From Flavobacterium sp. 90 (GTDB taxonomy: Bacteria; Bacteroidota; Bacteroidia; Flavobacteriales; Flavobacteriaceae), in NCBI RefSeq assembly GCF_004339525.1, contig NZ_SMGE01000001.1, forward strand, positions 3,782,001 through 3,846,000: DNA of 64,000 bases. The letters are read 5' to 3'. Each line of letters opens with the position of its first letter. Position 1 is the first letter of the stretch. Positions 34,103 to 43,437 of the stretch are shown in pieces. The translations under genes and the position numbers were made by a program. Under the pieces are notes generated by a model. The model was not told the origin of the DNA and did no database searches. It saw only the letters and a program-made list of their open reading frames with translations.

Positions 34103-34732
34103 TTAGTTTACATTTTCAATTGCGATTTCTTCTTTTAAAATAGCAAGTCCATCGGTATTTACTTCACCAGTAAATTTTACTTGTTTGGTGTTTTCTTTAA
34201 CGTCTTTTCCGTCTATTTCATCTATTATAACAACGATTGTTTCTCCTTCTTTGTAGTTTTTCGTTTCTACAACCAGGCTTACTTTGTCTCCAATATTTGC
34301 AGTATCTATTTCTCTGTCTAAATTTCCATTTTTCCAGGTAACATTTAATATTTCCTTTGTCAAAGGCGTTATCACAGACGGCGAATAATTATCAAGTACG
34401 ACTATTTTTGGTCCAGTTTGAAGCGGATCTGTAATTTTGATATTTCCTCCAACAGTACATTTTAGTGTTGAGGTTTGTAAAAGAGCTTTTTTATCTCCTT
34501 CGAATACATTACTTGCAGGTTTTTCCCATTTAGGCACCAAAGCAGGACTACATGTTTTTTGAGTTATTGCACAGATTCCAGTAAGAAGAGTTTCGAAAGT
34601 TATATCACTATCGGTAGCCATCAATTTTTCCTGAACAAAAATTTTGTTTTGAGATTTCACGTCTAAAACGCCTCCAATGCCACCTTGATCACAGACACAT
34701 AATGCGCCTTTACATACATATTTGGTAGCCAT
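34103..34732 (-). CDS. PAAR-like DUF4280 spike-tip protein with Ig-like extension
   Basis: 209 residues. The N-terminal 115 residues show the DUF4280 hallmarks: ATKYVCKGALCVCDQG at the start, and STLKCTVGGNIKITD later, with many Cys. Such proteins cap the spike of T6SS-iii and other contractile systems. The last 90 residues (VTWKNGNLDREIDTANIGDK onward) form an Ig-like unit also seen in the 1350-residue effector, so it may be a cargo dock. It lies 3 bp after the spike gene and 11 bp before the caspase-like gene. Confidence 0.8.
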   Translation of the reverse strand: MATKYVCKGALCVCDQGGIGGVLDVKSQNKIFVQEKLMATDSDITFETLLTGICAITQKTCSPALVPKWEKPASNVFEGDKKALLQTSTLKCTVGGNIKITDPLQTGPKIVVLDNYSPSVITPLTKEILNVTWKNGNLDREIDTANIGDKVSLVVETKNYKEGETIVVIIDEIDGKDVKENTKQVKFTGEVNTDGLAILKEEIAIENVN

Positions 34733-34735
34733 AAT

Positions 34736-35734
34736 TTAATTGATTTTTACATTATCTCCGCTAATAATAGTATCTCCTGTGGCATTAATGTTGATTTTTT
34801 CAGTCGATTTAATATTTATATTTTTTGCTTCGATGTTAATATCTCCTTCACTTTTTAAGGTAATGGCTGTTTTTCCTTTCAGTTCGATTAAATTCTGATC
34901 ATCTTTTTTTAATCGAATACTATCGCTTTCTCCATTTAGTTCAAATGATAGTTTTTTAAGCTCATCTTCTTCGAATAAGTATGCCGCTATTTTACTTCTT
35001 TCAATAGCTAAAGAAGCTTGCTTTTTATCTTCATCATTTTTTAATAAAATAGCGTAATTCTCAGGAGTTGCAACCATCGAATTTAACTCCTTGCCTGTGT
35101 TGTTCTTAAATTTGAAGGAAACATTATCTTTAGAAGCGCTCAAGACTAAGGATTCTTTTACTTCTTTGTTTTCAATAGAATTAAAAGTTGTGGTTAAGCT
35201 ATCAGATGAAAAATGTGTGATTGCCAATGGCTTTTCATCATTATCAAAGTAGCTAATTTTAAAATGTTGTTCCTTATCAAACTCTATTTTAGCGACATCA
35301 ATAATTTTAGTTTCATCAGTTTCAGTTTCGGTATCTGTGTTTATATAGCGAATATGTAGTTTATTGCCGTCAGCGCTATAATCCAGAAAAAAATTAGAGT
35401 CAAATTTAGATTGTATTCTTCCCATTAATCTGTCAACTTCAGAAAACTGCGAAACAAACGCTCTCGTTTCTACTCCGTCAATAATGGTAGCCAAAACCCA
35501 ACTGTCTTTTTTTGGAATGGTAATAATTCCTTGTTCCACATCCAGAATTGAAGCTTTTAATCTTACGTTTTTAAGTATGGCGCCATCGGCACGCATAATA
35601 TTTACCGTATAAGCATCATTTGTATTATGAGGTGATTCTGGCTCATTATTTATTTCGATGACTTTTGCCGCAAAAGTTTCGATAACCTGATTTTTACTGG
35701 CGACATCTTTTATTAGTTCTGTTATATTTCCCAT
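34736..35734 (-). CDS. Baseplate spike protein (gp5/gpV-like)
   Basis: 332 residues. Residues about 35-105 look like the OB-fold of gpV/VgrG spikes (YTVNIMRADGAILKNVRLKA ... GVETRAFVSQF). The last 60 residues are alternating short beta repeats (ITLKSEGDINIEAKNINIKS, then TEKININATGDTIISG), the triple-stranded beta-helix needle. No lysozyme domain is present. It is flanked by hub and PAAR-like genes as in P2-like tails. Confidence 0.8.
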   Translation of the reverse strand: MGNITELIKDVASKNQVIETFAAKVIEINNEPESPHNTNDAYTVNIMRADGAILKNVRLKASILDVEQGIITIPKKDSWVLATIIDGVETRAFVSQFSEVDRLMGRIQSKFDSNFFLDYSADGNKLHIRYINTDTETETDETKIIDVAKIEFDKEQHFKISYFDNDEKPLAITHFSSDSLTTTFNSIENKEVKESLVLSASKDNVSFKFKNNTGKELNSMVATPENYAILLKNDEDKKQASLAIERSKIAAYLFEEDELKKLSFELNGESDSIRLKKDDQNLIELKGKTAITLKSEGDINIEAKNINIKSTEKININATGDTIISGDNVKIN

Positions 35735-35744
35735 TTTTGTTTTT

Positions 35745-37049
35745 TTAAATTGCTTCTACTCTACGTCCTATAAAAATCCTTTGTCTGTAACCGTTTTCGC
35801 CAAAGCTTCGTTCTACTTTTTCGACCTGAAAAGTTCCGTTTTTCTCTTTGTCCTTTGCATTTTCAAGAATCACCTTGTCTGTTGGTCGCACAAAAGGCTC
35901 ACCAAAAGTCAAGAAAGAACCTTCGAATCCGCTTGGTTTGGATTCCATTGCTCTTAAAGCAGCATATTGATACAATTCTGAAGCAACTTGTGTAGTTACT
36001 TTTTTGAAAGCTGTTGGATCATTTGGCAAATCATCCGTATCATTATGCAAAACGTGGGTTTTTGTTAATTGCCCATTCGGATCGCCCAATTCAATGTAAA
36101 TTGGAGTATTTGAGTTCTTAAAATATTTCTCAACTCGAGTACGTGTGTTTTTTGTAGATTCGTTAACAACGACCAATTTGTCTTCGATAATATTATAACG
36201 AAATCTAAAACGCGCTTTTCCAGGAAAACTTGAGGAAATTGATTTTCCGGCTTTTTCCAATTGAGAACTTAAAATGCTTAATCCCTGATTGATTAACTTT
36301 TTGACAAGTGTTCCGGCCAATGGACTTTTGATGAAATTTCTAGTTATAAAACCACCCAATTCAGCAAAAGTATGTTGTTGCGGATTATTGGTAATGGTAA
36401 GAACAGGGCCAGTTTCTTCGGTTTTAAAATACGTATAGATTCCTTTGTCTTTTAGCATTTCAAAAACCTGAGCAAGACTTTGGTTTCTGTTAACTAGTAT
36501 ATTACCCAATTCTTCGTCAAGAGCATTTACTTTAAAAGGCAGTTTTAATTCTTTAATTCTTTTTTCGAAAAAAGTTTTAGGATTAAAATTTTCAACATTT
36601 GTTGTTGGGTTTGTTGCGACAAGATTCAGAACGTCATTTTTGTTTTGAACATCATCATCTTTTACGGCTTTTACTTTTTTGAAAGCATACATTGTGTCTT
36701 CGCAAGTTATTGTCGCGGTTGTTATATCTGACTGAACTCCTGTGATATAACCTCTAAAAGCTGGTTTGTAATTACCATCATATCCCAGAAATATCTCGAT
36801 GAAGTTTTCGACTTTAAAGAAATCATGGATTGTTTTTTCTTCACCGCTTGCATTTGCAAATAAGTTTTGGTCGAATCCTTTCGTATCTGTATATACTTTT
36901 TTTGGCATTACAAGAGTTGCCGTATCGGTCAGGGATTTGTACGAACTGTTTATGTCTACATTTTTGACATAAGTAAATTCATAATATTTAGGAGTTGGAA
37001 TAAGTCGTATCGTTTCGTAGACTTTGATTCTGGCATTTAGTTTAAGCAT
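35745..37049 (-). CDS. Baseplate hub protein (gpD/gp27-like)
   Basis: 434 residues, matching late-control D proteins: an N-terminal beta domain with FIEIFLGYDGNYKPAFRGYI (residues about 83-102) and TATITCEDTMYAFKK, and the C-terminal QRIFIGRRVEAI end. Its gene overlaps the upstream DUF6046-like gene by 8 bp and precedes the spike by 10 bp. By family knowledge it forms the trimer between tube and spike. Confidence 0.75.
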   Translation of the reverse strand: MLKLNARIKVYETIRLIPTPKYYEFTYVKNVDINSSYKSLTDTATLVMPKKVYTDTKGFDQNLFANASGEEKTIHDFFKVENFIEIFLGYDGNYKPAFRGYITGVQSDITTATITCEDTMYAFKKVKAVKDDDVQNKNDVLNLVATNPTTNVENFNPKTFFEKRIKELKLPFKVNALDEELGNILVNRNQSLAQVFEMLKDKGIYTYFKTEETGPVLTITNNPQQHTFAELGGFITRNFIKSPLAGTLVKKLINQGLSILSSQLEKAGKSISSSFPGKARFRFRYNIIEDKLVVVNESTKNTRTRVEKYFKNSNTPIYIELGDPNGQLTKTHVLHNDTDDLPNDPTAFKKVTTQVASELYQYAALRAMESKPSGFEGSFLTFGEPFVRPTDKVILENAKDKEKNGTFQVEKVERSFGENGYRQRIFIGRRVEAI

Positions 37050-37599
37050 TGTCTCTGATTATTAGTTCTACAGTTTCGTCTGATGTGGCGCTTGCAGTAA
37101 ATTTTTGAATGTTTTTTGTTCCCGAAATTGATGGAATAGAATAAGAGTCGATCACTAATTCGTAAATACCAAATCGATTTAAAATGGCGTGTGTTACTCT
37201 TAAAGAATAAGGCGCATTTAAGAATTGTTTCAATAAAAAAAGCTTTTCTTTTGGATATTCATCTCCGGTTTCATTCGCAATTAATCCTTCGATCGAAACG
37301 CTGAAATCACCATTTGTGATATGCTCTTTTATGGTTGAATCTCTTCCTTCGATTCCTTCTTTTTTGATGACTTTTGAACGATTTAGATTTACGGTAACGG
37401 CATCGATTCGTAAACTTGGCAGATTAAGATCGCTTTTTACCAAAGGTTCAAAAACTAAAGGAGCAAAGACTCTTAAATTAAATTCGCCTCCGGTTTTGTC
37501 GATAATAAAATCTTTCGATTCAGATTCGTTATAATTAATTCCTGTGTATTCAGGATCTTTGGTATCTAAAACTTCGTTTACATTAAAATTGAATTTCAT
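37042..37599 (-). CDS. DUF6046-like baseplate/tail protein
   Basis: 185 residues. The layout (FAPLVFEPLVKSDLNLPSLR; strand NGDFSVSIEGLIANETGDEYP; C-terminal IQKFTASATSDETVELIIRD) fits DUF6046, a family that in Bacteroidota prophages lies between tape measure and hub and may equal a LysM-lacking gp53/XkdP. Overlaps the hub gene. The tape measure expected upstream of it is not present. Confidence 0.6.
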   Translation of the reverse strand: MKFNFNVNEVLDTKDPEYTGINYNESESKDFIIDKTGGEFNLRVFAPLVFEPLVKSDLNLPSLRIDAVTVNLNRSKVIKKEGIEGRDSTIKEHITNGDFSVSIEGLIANETGDEYPKEKLFLLKQFLNAPYSLRVTHAILNRFGIYELVIDSYSIPSISGTKNIQKFTASATSDETVELIIRDNA

Positions 37600-37620
37600 A
37601 ATGATTTATTTTTTTGTTTT

Positions 37621-38091
37621 TTAATTTGAAAATGTTTGTGCAAATGCGGTCATGAGAGTATTTTCCATTCTTTTATCGTTGTGTTTTTGTAACCAAAGAG
37701 CTTCTTCAAGAAGTTTGTAAAACTCATTCATAGGTAATTGATACGGATCTACCTGAAAAGCCTGTCTGATAAGTGCAGCCGATTTTTTGAATTCGTCTTT
37801 TTGCGGAGTTGCATCTATCGTAAATTCGCTGTCTTTTTTTATCATCGCAACAATTGAATTTCCTGCAGAAAGCATGAATTCATCATCATAATTTTCCTGA
37901 TCAAGGATACATTCTTTAAATAAAAACAAGATCGCTTCATGCGGATTATCTTTGTATATATTTTGGTAGTTTAAGAAGGTATCGAACGAAGGTTTTTTAC
38001 AATAAGTAGTTGTTAATTCGTCGGCTGAGGTAAGTTTTAATACACTTCCGTATTTTTCTTTTAGGTTTTGTATGGCTGTTTCGTCTGGCAT
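37621..38091 (-). CDS. Tail assembly chaperone-like protein 2
   Basis: 156 residues. Shares VLKLTSADELTTTYCKKPSF and LFLFKECIL with chaperone-like protein 1 (26834-27178). It is directly upstream of the DUF6046-like gene, where chaperone and tape measure would normally be found together. No other domain. The cluster therefore has two chaperone-like genes in two different operons. Confidence 0.55.
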   Translation of the reverse strand: MPDETAIQNLKEKYGSVLKLTSADELTTTYCKKPSFDTFLNYQNIYKDNPHEAILFLFKECILDQENYDDEFMLSAGNSIVAMIKKDSEFTIDATPQKDEFKKSAALIRQAFQVDPYQLPMNEFYKLLEEALWLQKHNDKRMENTLMTAFAQTFSN

Positions 38092-38158
38092 TTTTTTGTT
38101 TTTTAGAGATTTAGTCTTTTTGTTTTGGTACAGAATTAAACTTTATAATTTCAGAATA

Positions 38159-38353
38159 TTAAATATTTGAATCTCTACTTTCTTTTTTAATAGCTTCAGT
38201 CAGACTTTCGCTTTTTTCAGATACGCTTAATGGCGCGATGTTAAAGCTTTCTATAAAAATGCTTCCTTCTGATGCTTGCGCTAAAGGATTTTTGAAATTA
38301 CTCATGTCTGGTGTTTTAGGTGTTTCTCCTAAATCTTTTGGTGTATAATCCAT
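38159..38353 (-). CDS. Small protein at the head of the hub-spike operon
   Basis: 64 residues, MDYTPKDLGETPKTPDMSNF then FKNPLAQ... It is the first gene after regulon promoter 5. A 36-residue protein at 48610-48720, also first after a regulon promoter, shares M-D-Y...(P)K-x-P-D-x-x-N-F. It could be a short adaptor or leader peptide. Function unknown. Confidence 0.5.
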   Translation of the reverse strand: MDYTPKDLGETPKTPDMSNFKNPLAQASEGSIFIESFNIAPLSVSEKSESLTEAIKKESRDSNI

Positions 38354-38489
38354 GATTCGCTTATTGTTTTAATTGTTAATATGATGATTAGAATTATGTG
38401 TATAGTTGAGGTGTCCACTTTCAGAAATGTTTTGAAAGCAGGAGTTTTTTTGTGCCTTTTGGGCAAACTAATAGTTGGAATTAGAGTAT

Positions 38490-38555
38490 GTAAAAATACG
38501 GCAGAAGTGTCTGAAAAACGAAAAATTGGAGTTGTGTTTTCAGTAGTTTCAGTAG
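38490..38555 (-). promoter_or_regulatory. Regulon promoter 5 (hub-spike-effector operon)
   Basis: CAGTAGTTTCAGTAG (38541-38555) lies 43 bp from TATTTTTAC (38498-38490). TTTTAATTCG at 38568-38577 is at the same distance as at promoter 1. A second -7-like box with no element occurs near 38648. No gene in 38556-38745. Confidence 0.8.
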
Positions 38556-38745
38556 AAAATAAATGTCTTTTAATTCGTTGATTTATAGGTTTTAATATCG
38601 ATTCGTTAATCTTTTACAGGATTGTTAAAGCCAAATTTTCCGTGTCAAAAAAATACGCCAAAATCGAGAAAAGCTATTGTACTTTTCAATCGACTTTGAC
38701 GTAAAAGGGCTATTGCTTTGGAACTTAATTTTTCTAATTAGTAGC

Positions 38746-40977
38746 TTAATTTAATTTCACCCATGCTGACCATGTTCCGTTGTTGCAATTTCGAACATAA
38801 GTATTAGGTATTGACCCCATTGAAATATAGGTTTGAGTTCCATAATCGCCAGCATCATCTGTTTTGCAGCTAGTTAACATTCCCCATGAAGGAGCAGTAT
38901 CAGGGGCAAATTCACTTTGAGAATTTACCTGACAAGTATTAACAGAACTTCGTCTGTAACTTGTAAATAGAGTATTTAAATTCGTAATACTTTTATAAGG
39001 AACATCGGGAACGCTTATTTTTTCTCTTACTCCGCCATGAGTTTCCCACAATATTCCGTACCAATCACGTTCTATTGCTCCATCTTGTGGAATGGTAGTT
39101 AAATTTCCATTTGGAATTACCAATGCAGGTTTTACAGTGTCTCCTACGGGAGTTGTTAAAAAATCTCCTTTTAATGCTATTGTTCCTGCTTTATCTGGTA
39201 TTAGAAAAGTTCTTGAAGTTGTTAGATTATCTGTATTTAATTCCGCTTGAACAGCTGCTCGACCAAATTTTATCCCTTTTGAGGTTACATCTGTTCTAAA
39301 GTCGCCATTAGAATTATGGGTAATTATTATTCCATCCGGTATTGTCATTAACATATTGTATGCTGTACCAGAAGGCTGCTTTAAATAGAGGGCTCCCGTG
39401 TTAAATGTTACATTCCCCTCAAAACCTTTATTACCGTTTATGGTTTGATTTCCGGATTTCTTTACATTTTCAAAATCTGTAAGTGCAACAAAAGCTGCAG
39501 TGGCTAATTGATTGGTGTTTGTTCCTAATGATGGTGTTGGACCTGTTGGGATTCCTTGAAATGTTGGTGAATTAATTGGAGCATAATATGTAGAGGATTG
39601 CCCACCAAGATTTGTCGCATTATTTGCTGTACCTGTAGTATTTTGATTTAATATTGGAAAATCACTCGCCGTTGCAATTACTGGAACACCGGTATTAGTT
39701 GTGTTTTTCAAAATACCGGTTGCTAATCCTGAAAGTAAAGTTCCATTAATTCCTTTTACAGTCAAAACAGTTGAACCAGTTGCATCACCTGTATGAGTTG
39801 CATTTGATACTTTTGAATCTAATTGTGTTTGAATGCTGGAAGTTACATCATTAAATGTTTGTTGATTTGCAGATTGGAATTTTTTTGTTGCTGTTTCGGT
39901 GATTTGGTCAGCTGCATAATCTCCAGTTTGGGCTGTAATTGCACCTTTACGGCCAAAAACGGTTGTTACATCACTAGTTGGTGTAAGCAATTCCTGCCAA
40001 TCTGATAATAATGTTGGATTTTTACCTTTTAAGATAAAAGATTTATTTAAATCAGATCTTACTGCCAGGTCTCCGGTTTCTACAGCTAGAGCCAGCATTT
40101 CAGTTTCTGAAGCAACTACAAAAGTGTCATTTATGGTTATTGAAGGAATCTGTGAAGAGATCAGTTTTCCGTCAACACCAAGTCCGGCATATCCGTTTGC
40201 TACATTTTTATTGCTGGCATTTTCAGGAGTAAATCCAAGTGAATTTTGTTTAGCATTCCAAGTTGCTTTCTCAACATCTGTTACAAATCTATTATTTGTG
40301 TCCTGAGCAATAATACCTGGCGGATGATTTGCAGGATGTACATAATTTACGATTGTTGCAAGACGATTAATTTCTGTGTCTGCAAGCAAACTTTTTCCTG
40401 TAGATTTATCTACTTTGGTATTCTGCAATAGTTTTCCCATTTCGGCAGTCAAAGCTTTGGTTGTTCCGCCGGTTGTCAGGTCATTTATCAAAATAGAATT
40501 TAATGAAGTTTGAATGGTTTCAATAGCATCAACAATTTCCTGAATAGTATTTAAGTTACTATTATCTGAAGCCAACAACGTATTTATATTGTTAATTTGG
40601 TTTTGCAGAATTACACCTTGTTCCGCACTTAAAAGCGAAGTAGAACCACCGGAAACCAAGTCATTTATTATATCTAAATATTGACTTGCCAATTTTGTAA
40701 AACTGTTTAAAGGAGCATATCCATTAGAAATACCTTTTTGAGTTTTATCTTCTTTGGCAGCAAATAAAGTAGTATGTGCTGCTGTGTCAATTTTATGACT
40801 TTCGAATTGCGATTCATCTGTTTTAGAATCCAGTGTACTTTTCAGATTGGTTATACTGCTTTGTGGTATTGCCTCATCTTTATGCCAAAAGCTTTGCCAG
40901 GAATTCCAAAATTGTGTTTGAGTTGGTTTGTTGCCAGTTTTAAACCAGCCCAAAATGGTATTAATACTTGTTGCCAT
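38746..40977 (-). CDS. Tail fibre, class A anchor, pyocin-knob-like end
   Basis: 743 residues. The N-terminal 45 residues carry the class A anchor W-F-x-T-G-x-K-P-T-Q-x-Q-F-W, then S-F-x-H-K-x-E-x-I-P, shared with 41466-43178 and 47912-48529. A long shaft follows with repeated LTTGGTTKALTAEMGKLLQ-like and ATFGRKGAITAQTGDY units known from phage fibres. The C-terminus (CQVNSQSEF ... NCNNGTWSAWVKLN) resembles the knob of pyocin-type fibres, the receptor-binding end. Own regulon promoter upstream. Confidence 0.7.
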   Translation of the reverse strand: MATSINTILGWFKTGNKPTQTQFWNSWQSFWHKDEAIPQSSITNLKSTLDSKTDESQFESHKIDTAAHTTLFAAKEDKTQKGISNGYAPLNSFTKLASQYLDIINDLVSGGSTSLLSAEQGVILQNQINNINTLLASDNSNLNTIQEIVDAIETIQTSLNSILINDLTTGGTTKALTAEMGKLLQNTKVDKSTGKSLLADTEINRLATIVNYVHPANHPPGIIAQDTNNRFVTDVEKATWNAKQNSLGFTPENASNKNVANGYAGLGVDGKLISSQIPSITINDTFVVASETEMLALAVETGDLAVRSDLNKSFILKGKNPTLLSDWQELLTPTSDVTTVFGRKGAITAQTGDYAADQITETATKKFQSANQQTFNDVTSSIQTQLDSKVSNATHTGDATGSTVLTVKGINGTLLSGLATGILKNTTNTGVPVIATASDFPILNQNTTGTANNATNLGGQSSTYYAPINSPTFQGIPTGPTPSLGTNTNQLATAAFVALTDFENVKKSGNQTINGNKGFEGNVTFNTGALYLKQPSGTAYNMLMTIPDGIIITHNSNGDFRTDVTSKGIKFGRAAVQAELNTDNLTTSRTFLIPDKAGTIALKGDFLTTPVGDTVKPALVIPNGNLTTIPQDGAIERDWYGILWETHGGVREKISVPDVPYKSITNLNTLFTSYRRSSVNTCQVNSQSEFAPDTAPSWGMLTSCKTDDAGDYGTQTYISMGSIPNTYVRNCNNGTWSAWVKLN

Positions 40978-41089
40978 ATTATATTGAAATTGATTACGAA
41001 ATTAAATTGTAGATTTTGAGAAACCAGCGTTTTTTTAGCATCGCTTTTGTACAGAATGTACTGTGATTTGAGAGTGTAAAAATAGGGAA
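40978..41089 (-). repeat. Conserved fibre leader, copy 1
   Basis: About 112 bp before the ATG is almost identical to 43180-43291, covering the whole 5' leader and -7 box of two different fibre genes. Confidence 0.75.
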
Positions 41090-41141
41090 TAGGAGCCCGA
41101 AAAACGAAAAAGAAGCGGCTTGCTTTCAGTAGTTTCAGTAG
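41076..41141 (-). promoter_or_regulatory. Regulon promoter 6 (fibre 38746-40977)
   Basis: CAGTAGTTTCAGTAG (41127-41141), 43 bp from TATTTTTAC (41084-41076). Confidence 0.8.
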
Positions 41142-41289
41142 AAAAAAGAACAACGTTTGACTATTTGTTTTATGGTGCTTTTTTGCTGTCTGTCCAGGTT
41201 TGTGAATACAGTTTTTATGAGGGAATTAAATATCGTATTTACAACAAAACGCTATTTTTTATTCTTAAATATTTTTGATAAAAAACAAA

Positions 41290-41330
41290 CCTAAAAATCA
41301 TCATAGACTTGCATTTTCTGTGATTTTAGG
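41290..41330 (-). terminator. Weak terminator after the LRR fibre gene
   Basis: CCTAAAAATCA and TGATTTTAGG form a hairpin of about 10 bp; no strong T run. The rest of 41142-41465 is AT-rich without a gene. Confidence 0.4.
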
Positions 41331-41465
41331 TGTTAATTTTAATAATAGAAAAACGGTTTTTTCTTTAATTCATGATATTAACAACATACAACAACAAATA
41401 CTTGCATTTTATATGGGAATTCATTTAAAGGATACTATTAAACACTTTTAGAATTAACCTAAATA

Positions 41466-43178
41466 CTAATATAAATTCCAAGATTTAGCTAATAATGCCG
41501 TAGCTGTTGGTGTGCCTGTTGCTGCCCCATTATGATAAAGTCGTCCTGCATTTGGTACATTAGCGATCCAATCTATTAATGACCAGTCAAAATCAATTGC
41601 GTTTCCACTTAATTCTAATAAAGTTAAAGAATTTAATGTTGAGGATGGATTAAACTTATCAGCAGCTGTATTGCCTAAGTAAAGATATTTTAAATTATTT
41701 AAATCAGAGGATGGATTAAAGTTACCAATTGGATTACCAGCAAGTATTAAAGTTTCGATAGTAGGAGGTAGTACAGGATTAAATGCAGTTAAAAGATTTT
41801 GATTAATTTCCAGAGTATTTAAACGTGTTGGTATATTAAAAGTACTTATATCTTTTATTTGATTAGCTCCCATAAATAAATATTCTAATCCTTCATTGAG
41901 AGATATAGCAGGAGTTATTTCTTTAAACTTATTATTAATAAGGAATAATGATTTTAAAGATGTTATTGGATTAACTGGGGCAAACTTGGTTATTTGATTG
42001 TGACTTAATTCTAATTTTAATAAATTAGAAGGCATTGGTATTGACGGATTAAAATTTGTTAATAAATTAGAAGCAATTTGCAATTCTTCCAATGACGATG
42101 GTAACGCAATACTTGGATCAAAAACACTGATCTTATTAACATTAAGCCATAAGCTGGTTAACCCATCTGGTAGTGGGATATTTGGGTCAAAAACTTCTAT
42201 ATTATTATTATATAAATGTATTGATTTTAAATTGCTGGGTAATTTGATGGAAGGATTAAATATTTCTATAGAATTATTATTTAAAAATATTGCTTCTAAA
42301 CCATCATTCAATCCAGTAGGATCAAAATTAACTATTCTATTATAATCCAAACTTAAAGAACGCAAACTATCAGGAAGAGAAATATCATTAACAAAATCTG
42401 TTAAATTGTTTCTATTTAATGCAAAACCATTTAAACTAGATAAAGTACTTATATCTGGCATTTTAGAAATATTATTTCCAGTTAAATACATATATTGGCA
42501 ATATTCAAATCCATTTAGAATTTCTAATTCATTTATTCCCATATTATATAGAAATATTAATTGCATACCGCCTCTACCTGTAAAAGTTGCAGTATTACCA
42601 GAAATTATTACAGAATCAAAAACTGATGAGCTTTGTGATATAAAATAAGTATTCCAATCCTCTATATTTAATTTATTAGTAATTCCTTTTTCTGTACAAG
42701 TTGCATTAATATCGTCAAATATTAATCTTAAGATAGATCCTTGTAATTTCTTTACTACACAAACTATTGCATTATTTGTATCTGGATTTATAGGAATATT
42801 ATATAAATCTCCTTCTACTAGCCCGGCTAACATTGCTTCTTTACTATTTATAAATTCACCTTTTATCTCTCCATTTGCTCTAATAATTGGATTTTGTGGG
42901 TCTGAGTTATCTACATTAATTCCTTTGACAGATTGAACGGCATTTCCATTTCCGAATATAATATCTCCGGAACCTAATATCGATTCTCCATTGATTGTTT
43001 TAAAATCAGATTTGTCTGTCTTTGAATTAAGTAATTCATCAATACCTTCAACATCCTTTACCGGAATTTTTTCGTTTTTATGTCGAAAAGAATCCCAAGT
43101 ATCCCAAAATTGAGCTTGTGTTGGTTTTAAACCAGTTCTGAACCAGTTTTTTATTGTTTTTAATGTTTGTATTGCCAT
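41466..43178 (-). CDS. Tail fibre with leucine-rich repeats, class A anchor
   Basis: 570 residues. Class A anchor at the N-terminus (WFRTGLKPTQAQFWDTWDSF), then a linker, then from about residue 220 at least twelve LRR units of 20-24 residues with L-x-x-L-x-L-x-x-N-x-(I/L) cores (for example SNLKSIHLYNNNIEVFDPNI). LRRs bind proteins or glycans, so this gives a different receptor-binding head on the same base. It has its own regulon promoter and a leader nearly identical to the next fibre gene. Confidence 0.75.
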   Translation of the reverse strand: MAIQTLKTIKNWFRTGLKPTQAQFWDTWDSFRHKNEKIPVKDVEGIDELLNSKTDKSDFKTINGESILGSGDIIFGNGNAVQSVKGINVDNSDPQNPIIRANGEIKGEFINSKEAMLAGLVEGDLYNIPINPDTNNAIVCVVKKLQGSILRLIFDDINATCTEKGITNKLNIEDWNTYFISQSSSVFDSVIISGNTATFTGRGGMQLIFLYNMGINELEILNGFEYCQYMYLTGNNISKMPDISTLSSLNGFALNRNNLTDFVNDISLPDSLRSLSLDYNRIVNFDPTGLNDGLEAIFLNNNSIEIFNPSIKLPSNLKSIHLYNNNIEVFDPNIPLPDGLTSLWLNVNKISVFDPSIALPSSLEELQIASNLLTNFNPSIPMPSNLLKLELSHNQITKFAPVNPITSLKSLFLINNKFKEITPAISLNEGLEYLFMGANQIKDISTFNIPTRLNTLEINQNLLTAFNPVLPPTIETLILAGNPIGNFNPSSDLNNLKYLYLGNTAADKFNPSSTLNSLTLLELSGNAIDFDWSLIDWIANVPNAGRLYHNGAATGTPTATALLAKSWNLY

Positions 43179-43179
43179 A

Positions 43180-43291
43180 TTATATTGAAATTGATTACGA
43201 AATTAAATTGTAGATTTTGAGAAACCAGCGTTTTTTTAGCATCGCTTTTGTACAGAATGTACTGTGATTTGAGAGTGTAAAAATAGGGAAG
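43180..43291 (-). repeat. Conserved fibre leader, copy 2
   Basis: Near-identical to 40978-41089; see that entry. Confidence 0.75.
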
Positions 43292-43342
43292 GGGAGCCTG
43301 AAAAACGAAAAGTTGGAGTTGTGTTTTCAGTAGTTTCAGTAG
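43277..43342 (-). promoter_or_regulatory. Regulon promoter 7 (LRR fibre)
   Basis: CAGTAGTTTCAGTAG (43328-43342), 43 bp from TATTTTTAC (43285-43277). The segment between the two is nearly identical to that of promoter 5. Confidence 0.8.
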
Positions 43343-43437
43343 CTTTTTTTGTTGTTTAAAGCTTTGGGATATATTTGGTTAGGCTTTTTAATTTGCCGTT
43401 TGTTGAAACTATTAATAATGATGAAATTTATAAAATA

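Noticed and set aside
34736..35734. Spike protein as VgrG
   Set aside because: At 332 residues with the hub encoded separately, it is gpV/gp5-like, not a hub-spike fusion like VgrG.
22625..38091. Type VI secretion system or classical eCIS
   Set aside because: One-piece sheath, no TssJLM-like membrane complex, no ClpV or AAA+ ATPase, and phage-type holin/endolysin are present.
40851..41153. 100-codon minus-strand frame over the leader of fibre 38746-40977
   Set aside because: It runs through the promoter element and the fibre start in another frame, with low-complexity Phe/Leu composition; a shadow frame.
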